Origin: Anaerolineae bacterium | GTDB taxonomy: Bacteria > Chloroflexota > Anaerolineae > Aggregatilineales > UBA3940 | Reading direction: 5' to 3' | NCBI GenBank assembly: GCA_016928235.1 | Contig: JAFGLD010000064.1 | Span: 1 to 50,564 of the forward strand | Length of the DNA stretch: 50,564 bases | Part shown: piece after piece, positions 25,687-34,172 of the stretch | Numbering within the stretch: position 1 is the stretch's first letter | Layout: each line of letters opens with the position of its first letter | Made by a program: the position numbers and the translations under genes | The notes under the pieces: model-generated | Told to the model about the DNA's origin: nothing | Databases searched by the model: none | What the model saw: the letters and a program-made list of their open reading frames with translations, nothing else

Positions 25687-26481
25687 TCAGGAGCCGGTGG
25701 ACAATGAGCGCAGATAGATCACCAGAAATGTGATGACTGCCAATCCAAATGCCGATACACTGTAGACGAGCCAGGCAACAAATGGCATTGATTCGTCATC
25801 AATCCGCGCCGAATCGGGTGTGCTTAACCGCAGTACGTAGCGAGGCGTGGTCGGCCAGGCCAATATCAGTCCGCCAACCAGTCCGCCAATGTGCCCCCAG
25901 TTGTCGATGCCGCCGGCCGATAGCCCATAGACCAGGTTCATCGCAATGACAACGATGATGTTGGTGATCTGCTGTTGGGTATTGGCAAAGATTTTACGGT
26001 TCAGATAGAGCATTGGGATGAGCGCGCCGATCAAGCCAAACAGTGCGCCACTGGCACCGATTGACGGGTAAGGCCCAAATGCGAAGCTGGCAACTGTGCC
26101 TGCGATACCCGACAGAATGTAAATTGCCAGGAAGCGCCAATGGCCAAAACTACGCTCGATCCTTGGCCCGATCCAGTACAGCGAATAACAGTTGAGCCCC
26201 AGGTGGAAAACACCGCCGTGCAAAAACATGGGCGTGAACAGCCGCCAGAACTGTCCGGACACGATCATCTGGTTATCCTTTGCGCCCAGCATTGTCAACC
26301 GGTGACCGGACAGCATATCGAGCAAAAATATGACGATGTTGAGTACAAGGATGGTGTAGCAGAGGTAGGGCGTAACTTGCGGAAACTCGACGCGCCTGAC
26401 CACAGCCCTCTCTGGTGGAGGCTGGACCGGGGTGGGCGGCTGATCGAGAGGATGGACAGGTTTTTGTGGGCTATTATTCAT
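25687..26481 (-). CDS. Rhomboid-family intramembrane serine protease
   Basis: This 264-aa protein has about seven predicted helices. The catalytic Ser is S144 in GASGALFG and the catalytic His is H197 in NWGHIGGLVGG; together they form the rhomboid dyad. 'HGGVFHLGLNCYSLYWIGPRIER' gives the conserved region of the second helix. An N-terminal proline-rich cytosolic tail of about 30 residues precedes the first helix. It cleaves membrane proteins within the bilayer; no substrate is evident. It lies 55 bp before the MEMO1-family start and is divergent from the FmdB gene. Confidence 0.93.
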   Translation of the reverse strand: MNNSPQKPVHPLDQPPTPVQPPPERAVVRRVEFPQVTPYLCYTILVLNIVIFLLDMLSGHRLTMLGAKDNQMIVSGQFWRLFTPMFLHGGVFHLGLNCYSLYWIGPRIERSFGHWRFLAIYILSGIAGTVASFAFGPYPSIGASGALFGLIGALIPMLYLNRKIFANTQQQITNIIVVIAMNLVYGLSAGGIDNWGHIGGLVGGLILAWPTTPRYVLRLSTPDSARIDDESMPFVAWLVYSVSAFGLAVITFLVIYLRSLSTGS

Positions 26482-26547
26482 GAGAATCTCTTTGTCAACT
26501 TGAAATAGGCCGATTATACTTCGCTGTATCAGGAGGAATTTGATACG

Positions 26548-26940
26548 ATGCCGGTTTATGAATTTCGCTGTAAAGATTGCCGCCGTGTTTTTAGCCTGTC
26601 TTATGGCAGTTATGACGATTACGAGCAGGCAACTCCAGCCTGCCCAGGTTGCCGGTCTACCGATTTGAGCCGTTTGATCCGTAAAGTGTCATTTATGACG
26701 CCCGAAGAAACGCGCATGGAGAGACTGGCCGATCCTTCGCGGCTGGCGGGGTTGGACGAGAACGACCCACGCTCGATGGGGCGAGTGATGCGCCAGATGG
26801 CCAGCGAGTCCGGCGAAGACCTCGGCCCGGAATTTGGTGAAGTGGTCGATCGTCTGGAGGCAGGAGAAAGTCCGGAGTCTATCGAGCAGTCAATGCCCTT
26901 AGACAGTCTCGACTCGCCGATGGGAGGTGGCATCGTTTAA
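26548..26940 (+). CDS. FmdB-family zinc-ribbon protein
   Basis: This 130-aa protein has the N-terminal zinc ribbon of the FmdB/YhdH-like regulatory family: MPVYEFRCKDC with C8 and C11, then CPGC with C32 and C35. The rest is acidic and low in aromatic residues, ending in 'MGGGIV'. The family is thought to bind nucleic acid or act in regulation, but no precise role is known. A strong AGGAGG site precedes the ATG. Its stop codon overlaps that of the convergent tmk gene by 4 bp, leaving no room for a terminator between them. Confidence 0.9.
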   Translation: MPVYEFRCKDCRRVFSLSYGSYDDYEQATPACPGCRSTDLSRLIRKVSFMTPEETRMERLADPSRLAGLDENDPRSMGRVMRQMASESGEDLGPEFGEVVDRLEAGESPESIEQSMPLDSLDSPMGGGIV

Positions 26941-27560
26941 GACTGTGTGAGCCTCGCCATTACCGCCGCGCGCACATCGGTCTGTACCGCCTCGATGTCA
27001 CGCTCGCCGTCGATCACAACCCAGCGATCCGGTTCCGCCGCGATCAGGTGCCGATATCCCTCATGGACACGCCGGTGAAAGTCGGTGGGGAGATCATCGA
27101 GGCGGTTCCATTCGGCGTCTTTATCCTGACGGCGCCGGCGCAGCCCTTCCTCCGGTGAAATCTCGATGTAGATAGTGAGGTCTGGGCGCAAGCCATCGGT
27201 GGCAAATTGGGTGATCTGTCGGAGAGCCTCTAACGCTAACCCGTGCCCGTATCCCTGATAGGCAAAGGTACTGTCGTAAAACCGATCACACAACACCAGT
27301 TTTCCGTCTTTCAGGGCCGGGAGAATCGCCTGGGCAATCAGTTGAGCCCGCGACGCAGAGAAAAGTAATACCTCTGCGCGCGGGTTCATCTCCTGGTTGG
27401 CCATATCGTGCAGGACGTTGCGAACCTGTTCCCCAATGGAAGTGCCTCCGGGCTCGCGCACATGGAAAAGCGAATAACCCTGCCGGTTGAGATACTCGCT
27501 CAGCAGGGTCAGTTGCGTTGTCTTGCCTGAACCGTCAGGCCCTTCAAATGTAATCAACAT
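26937..27560 (-). CDS. tmk: Thymidylate kinase
   Basis: This 207-aa cytosolic enzyme phosphorylates dTMP to dTDP in DNA precursor synthesis. The P-loop is GPDGSGKTT (7-15). The dTMP-binding 'VREPGGTSIGE' and 'CDRFYDSTFAYQGYG' motifs are present. The LID segment is 'RRRRQDKDAEWNR', with arginine placement typical of the E. coli-like type. Length matches the family. It starts 9 bp after the R3H ATPase stop, so the two are likely one operon. Confidence 0.96.
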   Translation of the reverse strand: MLITFEGPDGSGKTTQLTLLSEYLNRQGYSLFHVREPGGTSIGEQVRNVLHDMANQEMNPRAEVLLFSASRAQLIAQAILPALKDGKLVLCDRFYDSTFAYQGYGHGLALEALRQITQFATDGLRPDLTIYIEISPEEGLRRRRQDKDAEWNRLDDLPTDFHRRVHEGYRHLIAAEPDRWVVIDGERDIEAVQTDVRAAVMARLTQS

Positions 27561-27569
27561 GTCAACTGA

Positions 27570-29195
27570 TTATCCGCGATAGATGCGAATGTGGCGATCT
27601 GGCTCACGGCCATAGCTGTGGGACTGCAAGTTGGCCTGGCGTGCCATCTCATGTTGCTGCCGACGGATCGACGCTTTCTGGGGCGCCAGATCGATCGACG
27701 GCAACCCATCGATAACAGCCTGAATGCCCTCACGTACCTCACGCATGGCTCGATTCAGCAGATCGTCGCCATTGTCTGAGTTGTTTGTCTGAACTTCGAA
27801 CAACTCGACCAGGAAATCCTCGATCTGTGTCACGGTATTTGAGCGTAGAACATAGATCGACACACCCTGGTGCTCGGCATCGGCGATCAGGCGCGGGCGG
27901 CGTCGATAGAAGTTTTTGAGCGTCAGCAGTACGTCGGCCTCGTCAAGTGAATCGACCACGCGCAGCGGCAGCTTGAACCGCCGGGCAGCTTCGATGAGCC
28001 GGTTGCGGGCAATCCCGTAAGGATAGACGCTCTGCATTTGCCTTGTGCCAGTTAGATCGACCTGTTTCTCCTCCGGATGAGCAACAGTTACCGGAGGCGG
28101 CGACCAGGTCTGTCCACCACCGATCTCAGGTTGTGTGGCTGGGGCATCCTCACCCTTTTTGGTCTTTCGACCGTTCCCGCGTTGCACCGGCGGAGGCTCC
28201 GGCGGCGCCTGGACAACGATCTGCCCATCCGAAGCACGGCTCCGGACTTCAGGCAGCGATGGGCGCCCCCGTAGCAGTGTATCGACGGCTATCATGACGT
28301 CGTTGTGCACATAGAGCGAATGGCGATCCTGGAGCTCAATGAGCACATCGAAGGTAGGTGGCGCGCGGCGCTCCAGGACTGTTTTCTGCGTCCCTCGGCG
28401 GCGGGCCTCTTCGTCAGAAAGCGTGACACTCTCGATGCCGCCGACAAGGTCAGACAACGTCGGGTTCAGGAGTAGGTTATCCAGGTTGATACCATGCGCC
28501 GTGCCGATCAGCTGCACACCGCGTTCAGCAATCGTACGAGCTGCCTGAGCCTCCAATTCGCGTCCGATCTCGTCGATGACGATGACTTCGGGGTTGTGGT
28601 TCTCGACAGCCTCGATCATGACCTCGTGTTGGAGATTAGGTGTGGGCACCTGCATCCGCCGCGCTTTACCGACCGCCGGGTGCGGGATATCGCCGTCGCC
28701 ACCGATCTCGTTGGACGTATCGACGATCACAACACGCTTCGCTTCGGCCAGAACGCGCGCCGCCTCACGCAGCATCGTCGTCTTGCCGACTCCAGGCTTG
28801 CCTAAAATGAGGATACTCTTCCCCGACTCGACGATATCCTGGATGATGTCGATGGTGCCGAAGACGGCCCGACCGATACGGCAGGTCAGGCCAACAACCT
28901 CCCCGCGGCGATTTCGGATGCCGGAGATGCGGTGCAGAGTGCGCTCGATGCCGGCACGGTTGTCCGCGTCGAAGTCACCCACCTGCAAAACCACTAAGTC
29001 CAGGTCGTCTTGCGTAACCTCCCGATTAAGCAGGTTGTACTCGCCGTCCGTGAAGCGCGCCGTAGGAACCCGCCCCAGGTCGAGAATAATCTCAAGCAGG
29101 TCGTTATAGCGATTGATCTCGTTGAGCGAATCAGCTATTTCCGGTGGCAAGATTGCCAACAGGCTGGAAAGATCATCTGTGATATGTTGTTCCAT
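27570..29195 (-). CDS. R3H domain-containing AAA ATPase (SpoIIIAA-like)
   Basis: This 541-aa soluble protein has an N-terminal region (1-100) with 'EINRYNDLLEIILDLGRVPTARF'. A RecA/AAA-like ATPase follows, with Walker A GKPGVGKTT (132-140) and Walker B 'EVIVIDEIGREL'. A linker rich in Pro, Arg and Gly (about 320-390) leads to a C-terminal R3H single-stranded nucleic acid-binding domain (about 500-541), with 'RRQQHEMARQANLQSHSYGREP'. This architecture is known from cyanobacteria, Chloroflexota and Deinococcus and in plant chloroplasts. The exact role is not established. The ATG at 29195 is preferred over a GTG at 29213. It lies just before tmk. Confidence 0.92.
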   Translation of the reverse strand: MEQHITDDLSSLLAILPPEIADSLNEINRYNDLLEIILDLGRVPTARFTDGEYNLLNREVTQDDLDLVVLQVGDFDADNRAGIERTLHRISGIRNRRGEVVGLTCRIGRAVFGTIDIIQDIVESGKSILILGKPGVGKTTMLREAARVLAEAKRVVIVDTSNEIGGDGDIPHPAVGKARRMQVPTPNLQHEVMIEAVENHNPEVIVIDEIGRELEAQAARTIAERGVQLIGTAHGINLDNLLLNPTLSDLVGGIESVTLSDEEARRRGTQKTVLERRAPPTFDVLIELQDRHSLYVHNDVMIAVDTLLRGRPSLPEVRSRASDGQIVVQAPPEPPPVQRGNGRKTKKGEDAPATQPEIGGGQTWSPPPVTVAHPEEKQVDLTGTRQMQSVYPYGIARNRLIEAARRFKLPLRVVDSLDEADVLLTLKNFYRRRPRLIADAEHQGVSIYVLRSNTVTQIEDFLVELFEVQTNNSDNGDDLLNRAMREVREGIQAVIDGLPSIDLAPQKASIRRQQHEMARQANLQSHSYGREPDRHIRIYRG

Positions 29196-29495
29196 ATACT
29201 TTCTCGCAGGCACTCAGATTAGACCAACGAATGTAGTCTGGTGCCTCGCTCTCGTTTTGCCTATTTCGGCGATCAAACAGGGGTAGAACTGGCTTGTGCA
29301 AGGAGCGATCCTCAGTCACACATGCCTCTGTTGGGGAACAGCATTTCCTGTACAGTACTACCTATCCTGGTTTGTCTAAACATAGCGTTCCAGGAGAAAC
29401 TCTTCTCCAATACTACCTTCCCTTTTCATATCCATTGTAACACACGGTCATAATGCCGCAACCATATTTGGAGAACAGGGCTGGTTTTGTAAATA

Positions 29496-30422
29496 CTAAC
29501 ATGGATTGGCGCGACGACGTTCGATGGCTACTTTTACCCTGGTCCAATACGCTTCGATGACTGGCCGGAGCAAGTAGATCAGCAGCCCCACTGGCAATAT
29601 CCAGGCAAAACGCAGGGCCATATTACCATACCAGGGATAAGCAATGGCCCAGGCATAGGAGAGGGGGATGGCCCACCAGGGGGCAATGAAAACCAGGAAG
29701 ACAACAAAGGAGTAAACACCAAACGATGGGACACTGAGCGCCATGGCCAGCAATGCAGCGGTAACTTTTTTGCGCACATCCTTGACCAGGAAAATGGTCG
29801 GAAAGGCAGCCAGGCCATAGGGGAAGATGGCAGCATGTCCCCAAACCGGGAGTGACGCATCGAGATCGCGCAGGCGCCACCACCGAAGCGGCCAATCGAT
29901 GCCCCAGACCGCCAGGCTAAGCACCAGGACTGCGCTGGGGACAAGCAACGTCTTCCACCGCTCCTTGTCATACCACCACAAGATTAACAGAGCCGGTGCT
30001 GTGATGTGAGGCTTGATCGATGCAAGCACGATCCCGGCGCCGCGCAAATAGGCGTTAGGGAAGAACAGAATCAGCATCAAGCCCAGGAGCACCACTGCAT
30101 CGATCTGTCCCAGCCACATCTGCCCCATCATCGGAAATGCGAGCAGGACAAATGCGCTGTTGGTTTGCAACCGCTCTGCCGACCAGTAGACAACCACACC
30201 GGTGAACAGTACCCAGACAGCCCACAGGTATCGAACGGGAACAAAACGGATCGGAAACAGAACCCAGCTTGCGAACCAGGGATTATAACCGCACTCCGGA
30301 CAGCCTCGAGCAATTGGCAGGTAGAAGGAGTATAGATCCTCCCCGCCGGGCAAAATCAACGCCCCGCCAACCAACAGGATGATCACCTCGATAGCAACAG
30401 CTTTTCTCAGTGGCAGGCGCAT
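29496..30422 (-). CDS. GT87-like (DUF2029) membrane glycosyltransferase
   Basis: This 308-aa protein has about nine hydrophobic segments. Two features recall GT87 mannosyltransferases: 'GQIDAVVLLGLMLILFF', like the GQ-N/D motif, and 'ASIKPHITAPALLILWW', like the KP motif. An early 'GGEDLYSFYLP' acidic loop could hold the catalytic Asp/Glu. The family uses polyprenyl-phosphate sugar donors outside the membrane. The ATG at 30422 is chosen because AAAGGAGC lies about 10 nt upstream; the frame extends further to 30461. It is a second GT-C-type enzyme in the window and may act in the same glycan pathway. Confidence 0.7.
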   Translation of the reverse strand: MRLPLRKAVAIEVIILLVGGALILPGGEDLYSFYLPIARGCPECGYNPWFASWVLFPIRFVPVRYLWAVWVLFTGVVVYWSAERLQTNSAFVLLAFPMMGQMWLGQIDAVVLLGLMLILFFPNAYLRGAGIVLASIKPHITAPALLILWWYDKERWKTLLVPSAVLVLSLAVWGIDWPLRWWRLRDLDASLPVWGHAAIFPYGLAAFPTIFLVKDVRKKVTAALLAMALSVPSFGVYSFVVFLVFIAPWWAIPLSYAWAIAYPWYGNMALRFAWILPVGLLIYLLRPVIEAYWTRVKVAIERRRANPC

Positions 30423-30589
30423 ATCCCGGATAGCTCCTTTCGGCAATTGAGCAGTTTGCACAATCCCATTGTACTGGTGAATGGCTAAAATGTCCTGATG
30501 CCATCAACTGACAAGGATTCTGCCTATCCGCCTATCTTGAGTTATGATCACAGGGTGAGTCTCTTGCCACAATTCTAAAAGGAGAAATC

Positions 30590-31108
30590 ATGGCAAAACA
30601 ATATGACAGTCCACCCTCGATGATCATCGACCCCACCAAGAAATACAGCGCTGTCTTCAAAACCCAACAAGGTGACATTCGGGTCAACCTGTTTGCTGAC
30701 CGGGCTCCGATCACAGTCAACAACCTGGTCTTCCTGGCCCGTGAAGGCTACTATGACAACACCACCTTCCACCGTGTCATCCCCAACTTTATGGTCCAGG
30801 GTGGCGATCCAACCGGTACCGGACGTGGTGGGCCGGGCTACAAGTTCGCCGATGAGGCAGGCGCCCTGGCGATCAAGCATGATGGCCCTGGTGTTCTCTC
30901 AATGGCCAATGCCGGCGCCAATACCAATGGCAGCCAGTTTTTCATCACACACCTGGCTACTCCACATCTCAACGGGAAACATGGCGTGTTCGGCAAGGTC
31001 GCCGATCAGGCATCGTTGGATGTACTGATGGCGATCCGGGCCCGCGATCCGCAGACGGATGCCATGCCCGGAGATGCACTCCACACGGTTGAGATCATCG
31101 AAGAATAA
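30590..31108 (+). CDS. Cyclophilin-type peptidyl-prolyl cis-trans isomerase
   Basis: This 172-aa enzyme speeds cis-trans isomerisation at proline during folding. It has no signal peptide, so it acts in the cytosol. Cyclophilin motifs are complete: '[21 protein letters not shown]' and '[24 protein letters not shown]', which include the active-site Arg, Phe and Gln. It shows the short bacterial form of the family. AAAAGGAGA before the ATG gives a strong start. It is convergent with the DUF4177 gene, with a strong hairpin in between. Confidence 0.96.
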   Translation: MAKQYDSPPSMIIDPTKKYSAVFKTQQGDIRVNLFADRAPITVNNLVFLAREGYYDNTTFHRVIPNFMVQGGDPTGTGRGGPGYKFADEAGALAIKHDGPGVLSMANAGANTNGSQFFITHLATPHLNGKHGVFGKVADQASLDVLMAIRARDPQTDAMPGDALHTVEIIEE

Positions 31109-31158
31109 GCGATGCGCCACGGGCAATGTGGGCTGATTGGCTTAATACTGAATGAAGG

Positions 31159-31194
31159 CATCGGCGGGACACAACTGACTGTGTCCCGCCGATG
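31159..31194. terminator. Perfect 15-bp hairpin between convergent genes
   Basis: CATCGGCGGGACACA (31159-31173) pairs perfectly with TGTGTCCCGCCGATG (31180-31194) over a 6-nt loop. It lies between the cyclophilin stop (31108) and the DUF4177 stop (31201). T-runs are absent on both sides, but the stable GC-rich stem and its location suggest a bidirectional terminator. Confidence 0.7.
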
Positions 31195-31200
31195 GTGTCG

Positions 31201-31431
31201 TTACAGAGGCCTCTTGAAAACATAGGTCAGCGGGCTGCGCCGACCTCCCTCACTGGGAAAGGCGCTCACCAGTTCCCAACCCTGATCGCCTAATTTGGCT
31301 ACCATAGCCGGCCAGTTCTGATGCAAATCCGTCTGGACAGGATCACGATCGGTGAAAAACTGCCGCAAGACTCCCAGACTGTTCATCCCCACCTCGATCT
31401 GACAATACTGCCACCGCGTTCGCTCTGCCAT
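31201..31431 (-). CDS. DUF4177-like small protein
   Basis: This 76-aa protein matches the pattern of DUF4177: W and Y near the N-terminus (WQYCQIEV), a central L-hydrophobic stretch, 'LGDQGWELVSAFP' and a terminal 'YVFKRPL'. No function is known for the family. AAGGAG is 8 nt upstream of the ATG. It lies 33 bp past the stop of the beta-CASP hydrolase gene, likely in the same transcript. Confidence 0.85.
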   Translation of the reverse strand: MAERTRWQYCQIEVGMNSLGVLRQFFTDRDPVQTDLHQNWPAMVAKLGDQGWELVSAFPSEGGRRSPLTYVFKRPL

Positions 31432-31464
31432 TCAAAACTCTCCTTGCCGGTCAAAGCAGCCGGC

Positions 31465-32877
31465 TCACGATATTTTGATCGTCTGACCCAACCCCGGAAC
31501 CTGGACATGTTTACACTTAACAACATTCCGCAGATCGACGGCTAATGCCTGGGATGCCTCCGGATCACCATGTACCACGAATACGTGTTTGGGGCACTTC
31601 TTGAAAGCCTGTACCCAGGACACCAATCCCTGGTGATCGGCATGACCACTGAAGCCGTTCAGGGTTACGACCTCTGCCTTGAGGAAGTGCTCCTCGCCGA
31701 ATATCTTTACCTTAGGCACTTTCTCGACCAGCCGTCGACCCAACGTATCGGGGGCCTGCCAGCCGACGATCAGGATGGTGTTGTTGGGATTCTCCATGTT
31801 ATTCTTCAGGTGGTGCTGAATGCGTCCGGCTTCAGCCATACCCGATGCACTGATGATCACGCAGGGGCCCTGGAGTGTATTCAGCTCCTTAGACTGTTCG
31901 ACATCCCGGATGTACTGCAGCCGATCGAAGCCAAAAATATCCCCATCGGGATCTTCCCGCTTCAAGTAGCGCATTGTCTCATCGTCGAAGTACTGAGGGT
32001 GTTTGCGAAAGACTTCTGTCACATTGACCGCTAATGGGCTATCGACATAGATCGGCTGACCGGGAAGCTCGCCATTATGATAAAGCTTGTTCAGCATGTA
32101 CACCAGGAGCTGGGTGCGCTCAACGGCAAAGGCCGGAATGATGACTCTCCCGCCGCGCCGGTAGGTGCGTGTGATGATCTCTTTCAGCGCCTGTGCCGAA
32201 TCTTCAATTGGAGGATGGGTTCTGCCGCCATAGGTACTCTCTACCAACAGAATATCGGCTGTATCGATAATCGCCGGGTCGCACAAAATCGGGATGTTAG
32301 GACGACCCAGGTCACCGGAGAAGACCAGCCGGGTAGTGGGGCCCGTCTTACTCTCTTTGATATCCAGCACAACGATGGACGAGCCCAGCATGTGTCCGGC
32401 ATCATACAGTGTTACCGTGATAAAATCGTTCAGGTGATATGGCTGACTGTACTCGACGCCCTCGAAGTGGCTGAGACTCTCCGCTGCATCCTCCTGAGTG
32501 TAGATAGGCTCAATTGGCGGCTCGCCGCGTTTGGCTCGCTTCTTGTTGGCATACTCGGCATCTTTCTCCTGGATATAACCGCTGTCCAAAAGCATTGTGT
32601 TGCATAAAGCCCCCGTTGCATTCGTGCAGATGATTCGACCGCTGAAGCCGCTCTTAACCAGGTTGGGGATGTTGCCGGAGTGATCGATGTGCGCATGAGA
32701 CAGCACCATGGCATCCACTTCAGAAGCATTAAAGGGCAGCGTCTGATTGCGCCGGCGCGACTCTTCGCGCTTACCTTGATACAGGCCACAATCGAGCAAG
32801 ACTTTGTAGCCATTAACCGTGATAAGATGCTGCGAACCTGTAACTGTGTGAGCCGCCCCATGAAAGCTAACTTGCAT
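31465..32877 (-). CDS. MBL-fold RNA-type metallo-hydrolase with beta-CASP domain
   Basis: This 470-aa enzyme belongs to the metallo-beta-lactamase/beta-CASP/RMMBL group, of which characterised members are RNA nucleases. Metal ligands are visible in HAHIDH (61-66). Later motifs include 'DAGHMLGSS' and 'SGDLGRPNIPIL', then beta-CASP 'VESTYGGRTHP' and 'GMAEAGRI', and the C-terminal 'GFSGHADHQGLVSWV'. Full length for the family. AAGGGAGG upstream of the ATG is a strong ribosome site. It precedes RNase D in the opposite order of transcription (RNase D is upstream), so the two may share an RNA-processing role. Confidence 0.95.
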   Translation of the reverse strand: MQVSFHGAAHTVTGSQHLITVNGYKVLLDCGLYQGKREESRRRNQTLPFNASEVDAMVLSHAHIDHSGNIPNLVKSGFSGRIICTNATGALCNTMLLDSGYIQEKDAEYANKKRAKRGEPPIEPIYTQEDAAESLSHFEGVEYSQPYHLNDFITVTLYDAGHMLGSSIVVLDIKESKTGPTTRLVFSGDLGRPNIPILCDPAIIDTADILLVESTYGGRTHPPIEDSAQALKEIITRTYRRGGRVIIPAFAVERTQLLVYMLNKLYHNGELPGQPIYVDSPLAVNVTEVFRKHPQYFDDETMRYLKREDPDGDIFGFDRLQYIRDVEQSKELNTLQGPCVIISASGMAEAGRIQHHLKNNMENPNNTILIVGWQAPDTLGRRLVEKVPKVKIFGEEHFLKAEVVTLNGFSGHADHQGLVSWVQAFKKCPKHVFVVHGDPEASQALAVDLRNVVKCKHVQVPGLGQTIKIS

Positions 32878-32897
32878 TGATACCTCCCTTAAAAACA

Positions 32898-32924
32898 GTG
32901 ATGGGTGACGAGTGACGAGTCAAT
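32898..32924. repeat. Short 7-bp tandem repeat upstream of the beta-CASP gene
   Basis: GTGATGG-GTGACGA-GTGACGA (32898-32918) is a head-to-tail 7-mer array, followed by GTCAATGA. It lies 21 bp before the start at 32877. A similar array (GTGATCG/GTGATCA) is at 17206-17226, also upstream of a minus-strand start. Confidence 0.55.
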
Positions 32925-32981
32925 GAATCGGGGAGAGATTGTCCATCCATCATCGGCGCCAATCGTGTTTGTAAGACAGGC

Positions 32982-34172
32982 TCATTGATTGGCCGCCTGG
33001 GCATCATCGACGGTTGTCAGAATGTGCAGCAGCTCATCGCCATATGTCTTGAGGCGCCATGGGCCAAGCGTGTGGATGGCGGCGAGCTGTTGATCGGTGC
33101 GTGGGGCGACTTCAGCCAGCTCCCACAACACATCTTTTGGCATGATGATATCCGAAGGAACTCCACGCTGCTCCGCCCGTTTTTTGCGCCATGCATGAAG
33201 GGCCTCGAAACGATGTAAGACCAGATCATTGTAATGGTTATTGCGCTTGTGGGGTGGGGTAGGCGGCGATGATTGCAAGCCGCGTTGAACACACGCCAAA
33301 ATGCCGGTGCCATACTGCTGAATGTGCTGTCCGGGCACCTTGTGCTGATACATCTCATCAATGGAGCGGGGGGCCAGTGATGCTAACGTTACCAGGATGG
33401 AATCGCTCATCACCTTGAAGACCGGCAGATCGTGCTGCCTGGCCTGGTCATCACGATACAAATACAGCTCGCGCAGAATCGCCAAAGCAGTGGGCGCCAA
33501 CGAACGTACCCCTCTCAGAAGCCAGTATCCATCCGGATTAAAGTGCCCGCCATTCCATTCCGCTGAGGACACTTCGCCGAAGATCTCGTAGGCCTCTTCA
33601 AGCGCGCCAATCCGGGCCAATTCACTGTGCAGCCTGTCACGGAGCGGCAACAGGAAGTGCGTATCCAATTGTGCATACTGGATAAGGTTGGCCGGCAGCG
33701 GGCGTCGACCCCAATTGGCGCGTTGATTTGCCTTGTTGACATGCACGCCAAAGTGCTCCTCCAGAGCAGCGCCAAGACCGGTGTGCTTCCGACCCAGGAT
33801 GCGCGTGGCGAGCATGGTATCGAAAATGCCGGCGAAAGTGAATCCGAAATCGCGCTTGAGCACCATGACATCGTACTCAGCGGCATGAAGCACTTTTTCG
33901 ATCTTGGGGTTGGCCAGGACATCGCCAAAGAAGTCCAGATCGGATTTCCGGCGCAACTGCAAGGGATCGATCAAAAAGTCTGCCTGATCGGTGGAGACCT
34001 GGATCAGGCAGACCTGTTCGCGGTAGGTATGGAGGCTGTTCGATTCGGTGTCGACAGCTAAACGGAGGCTGCCTTGTATGGCTTTCCGGAAACCTGTCAA
34101 CTGCTCCGGCTTTGCAACCATCGTAGGCGAGGGCAGGGCGGGTAGTGGTTGGGTGCTTCGATGTGGTGTCAT
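32982..34172 (-). CDS. rnd: Ribonuclease D
   Basis: This 396-aa 3'-5' exoribonuclease has a DEDDy exonuclease domain (about 15-200). The first acidic motif is 'AVDTESNSLHTY', followed by 'KVLHAAEYDVMVL' and 'YAQLDTHFLLPLRD', which hold the remaining D and Y residues. A C-terminal HRDC domain ('LHAWRKKRAEQRGVPSDIIM') is present. It trims tRNA precursors and other structured RNA. The ATG at 34172 overlaps the CorA stop in an ATGA junction, so it is probably translated with it; a TTG at 34178 is the alternative start. Confidence 0.93.
   Translation of the reverse strand: MTPHRSTQPLPALPSPTMVAKPEQLTGFRKAIQGSLRLAVDTESNSLHTYREQVCLIQVSTDQADFLIDPLQLRRKSDLDFFGDVLANPKIEKVLHAAEYDVMVLKRDFGFTFAGIFDTMLATRILGRKHTGLGAALEEHFGVHVNKANQRANWGRRPLPANLIQYAQLDTHFLLPLRDRLHSELARIGALEEAYEIFGEVSSAEWNGGHFNPDGYWLLRGVRSLAPTALAILRELYLYRDDQARQHDLPVFKVMSDSILVTLASLAPRSIDEMYQHKVPGQHIQQYGTGILACVQRGLQSSPPTPPHKRNNHYNDLVLHRFEALHAWRKKRAEQRGVPSDIIMPKDVLWELAEVAPRTDQQLAAIHTLGPWRLKTYGDELLHILTTVDDAQAANQ

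Noticed and set aside
26937..26940. Overlapping stop codons of the FmdB and tmk genes as a possible annotation error
   Set aside because: Both proteins have complete family lengths and motifs, so the convergent 4-bp overlap is real.
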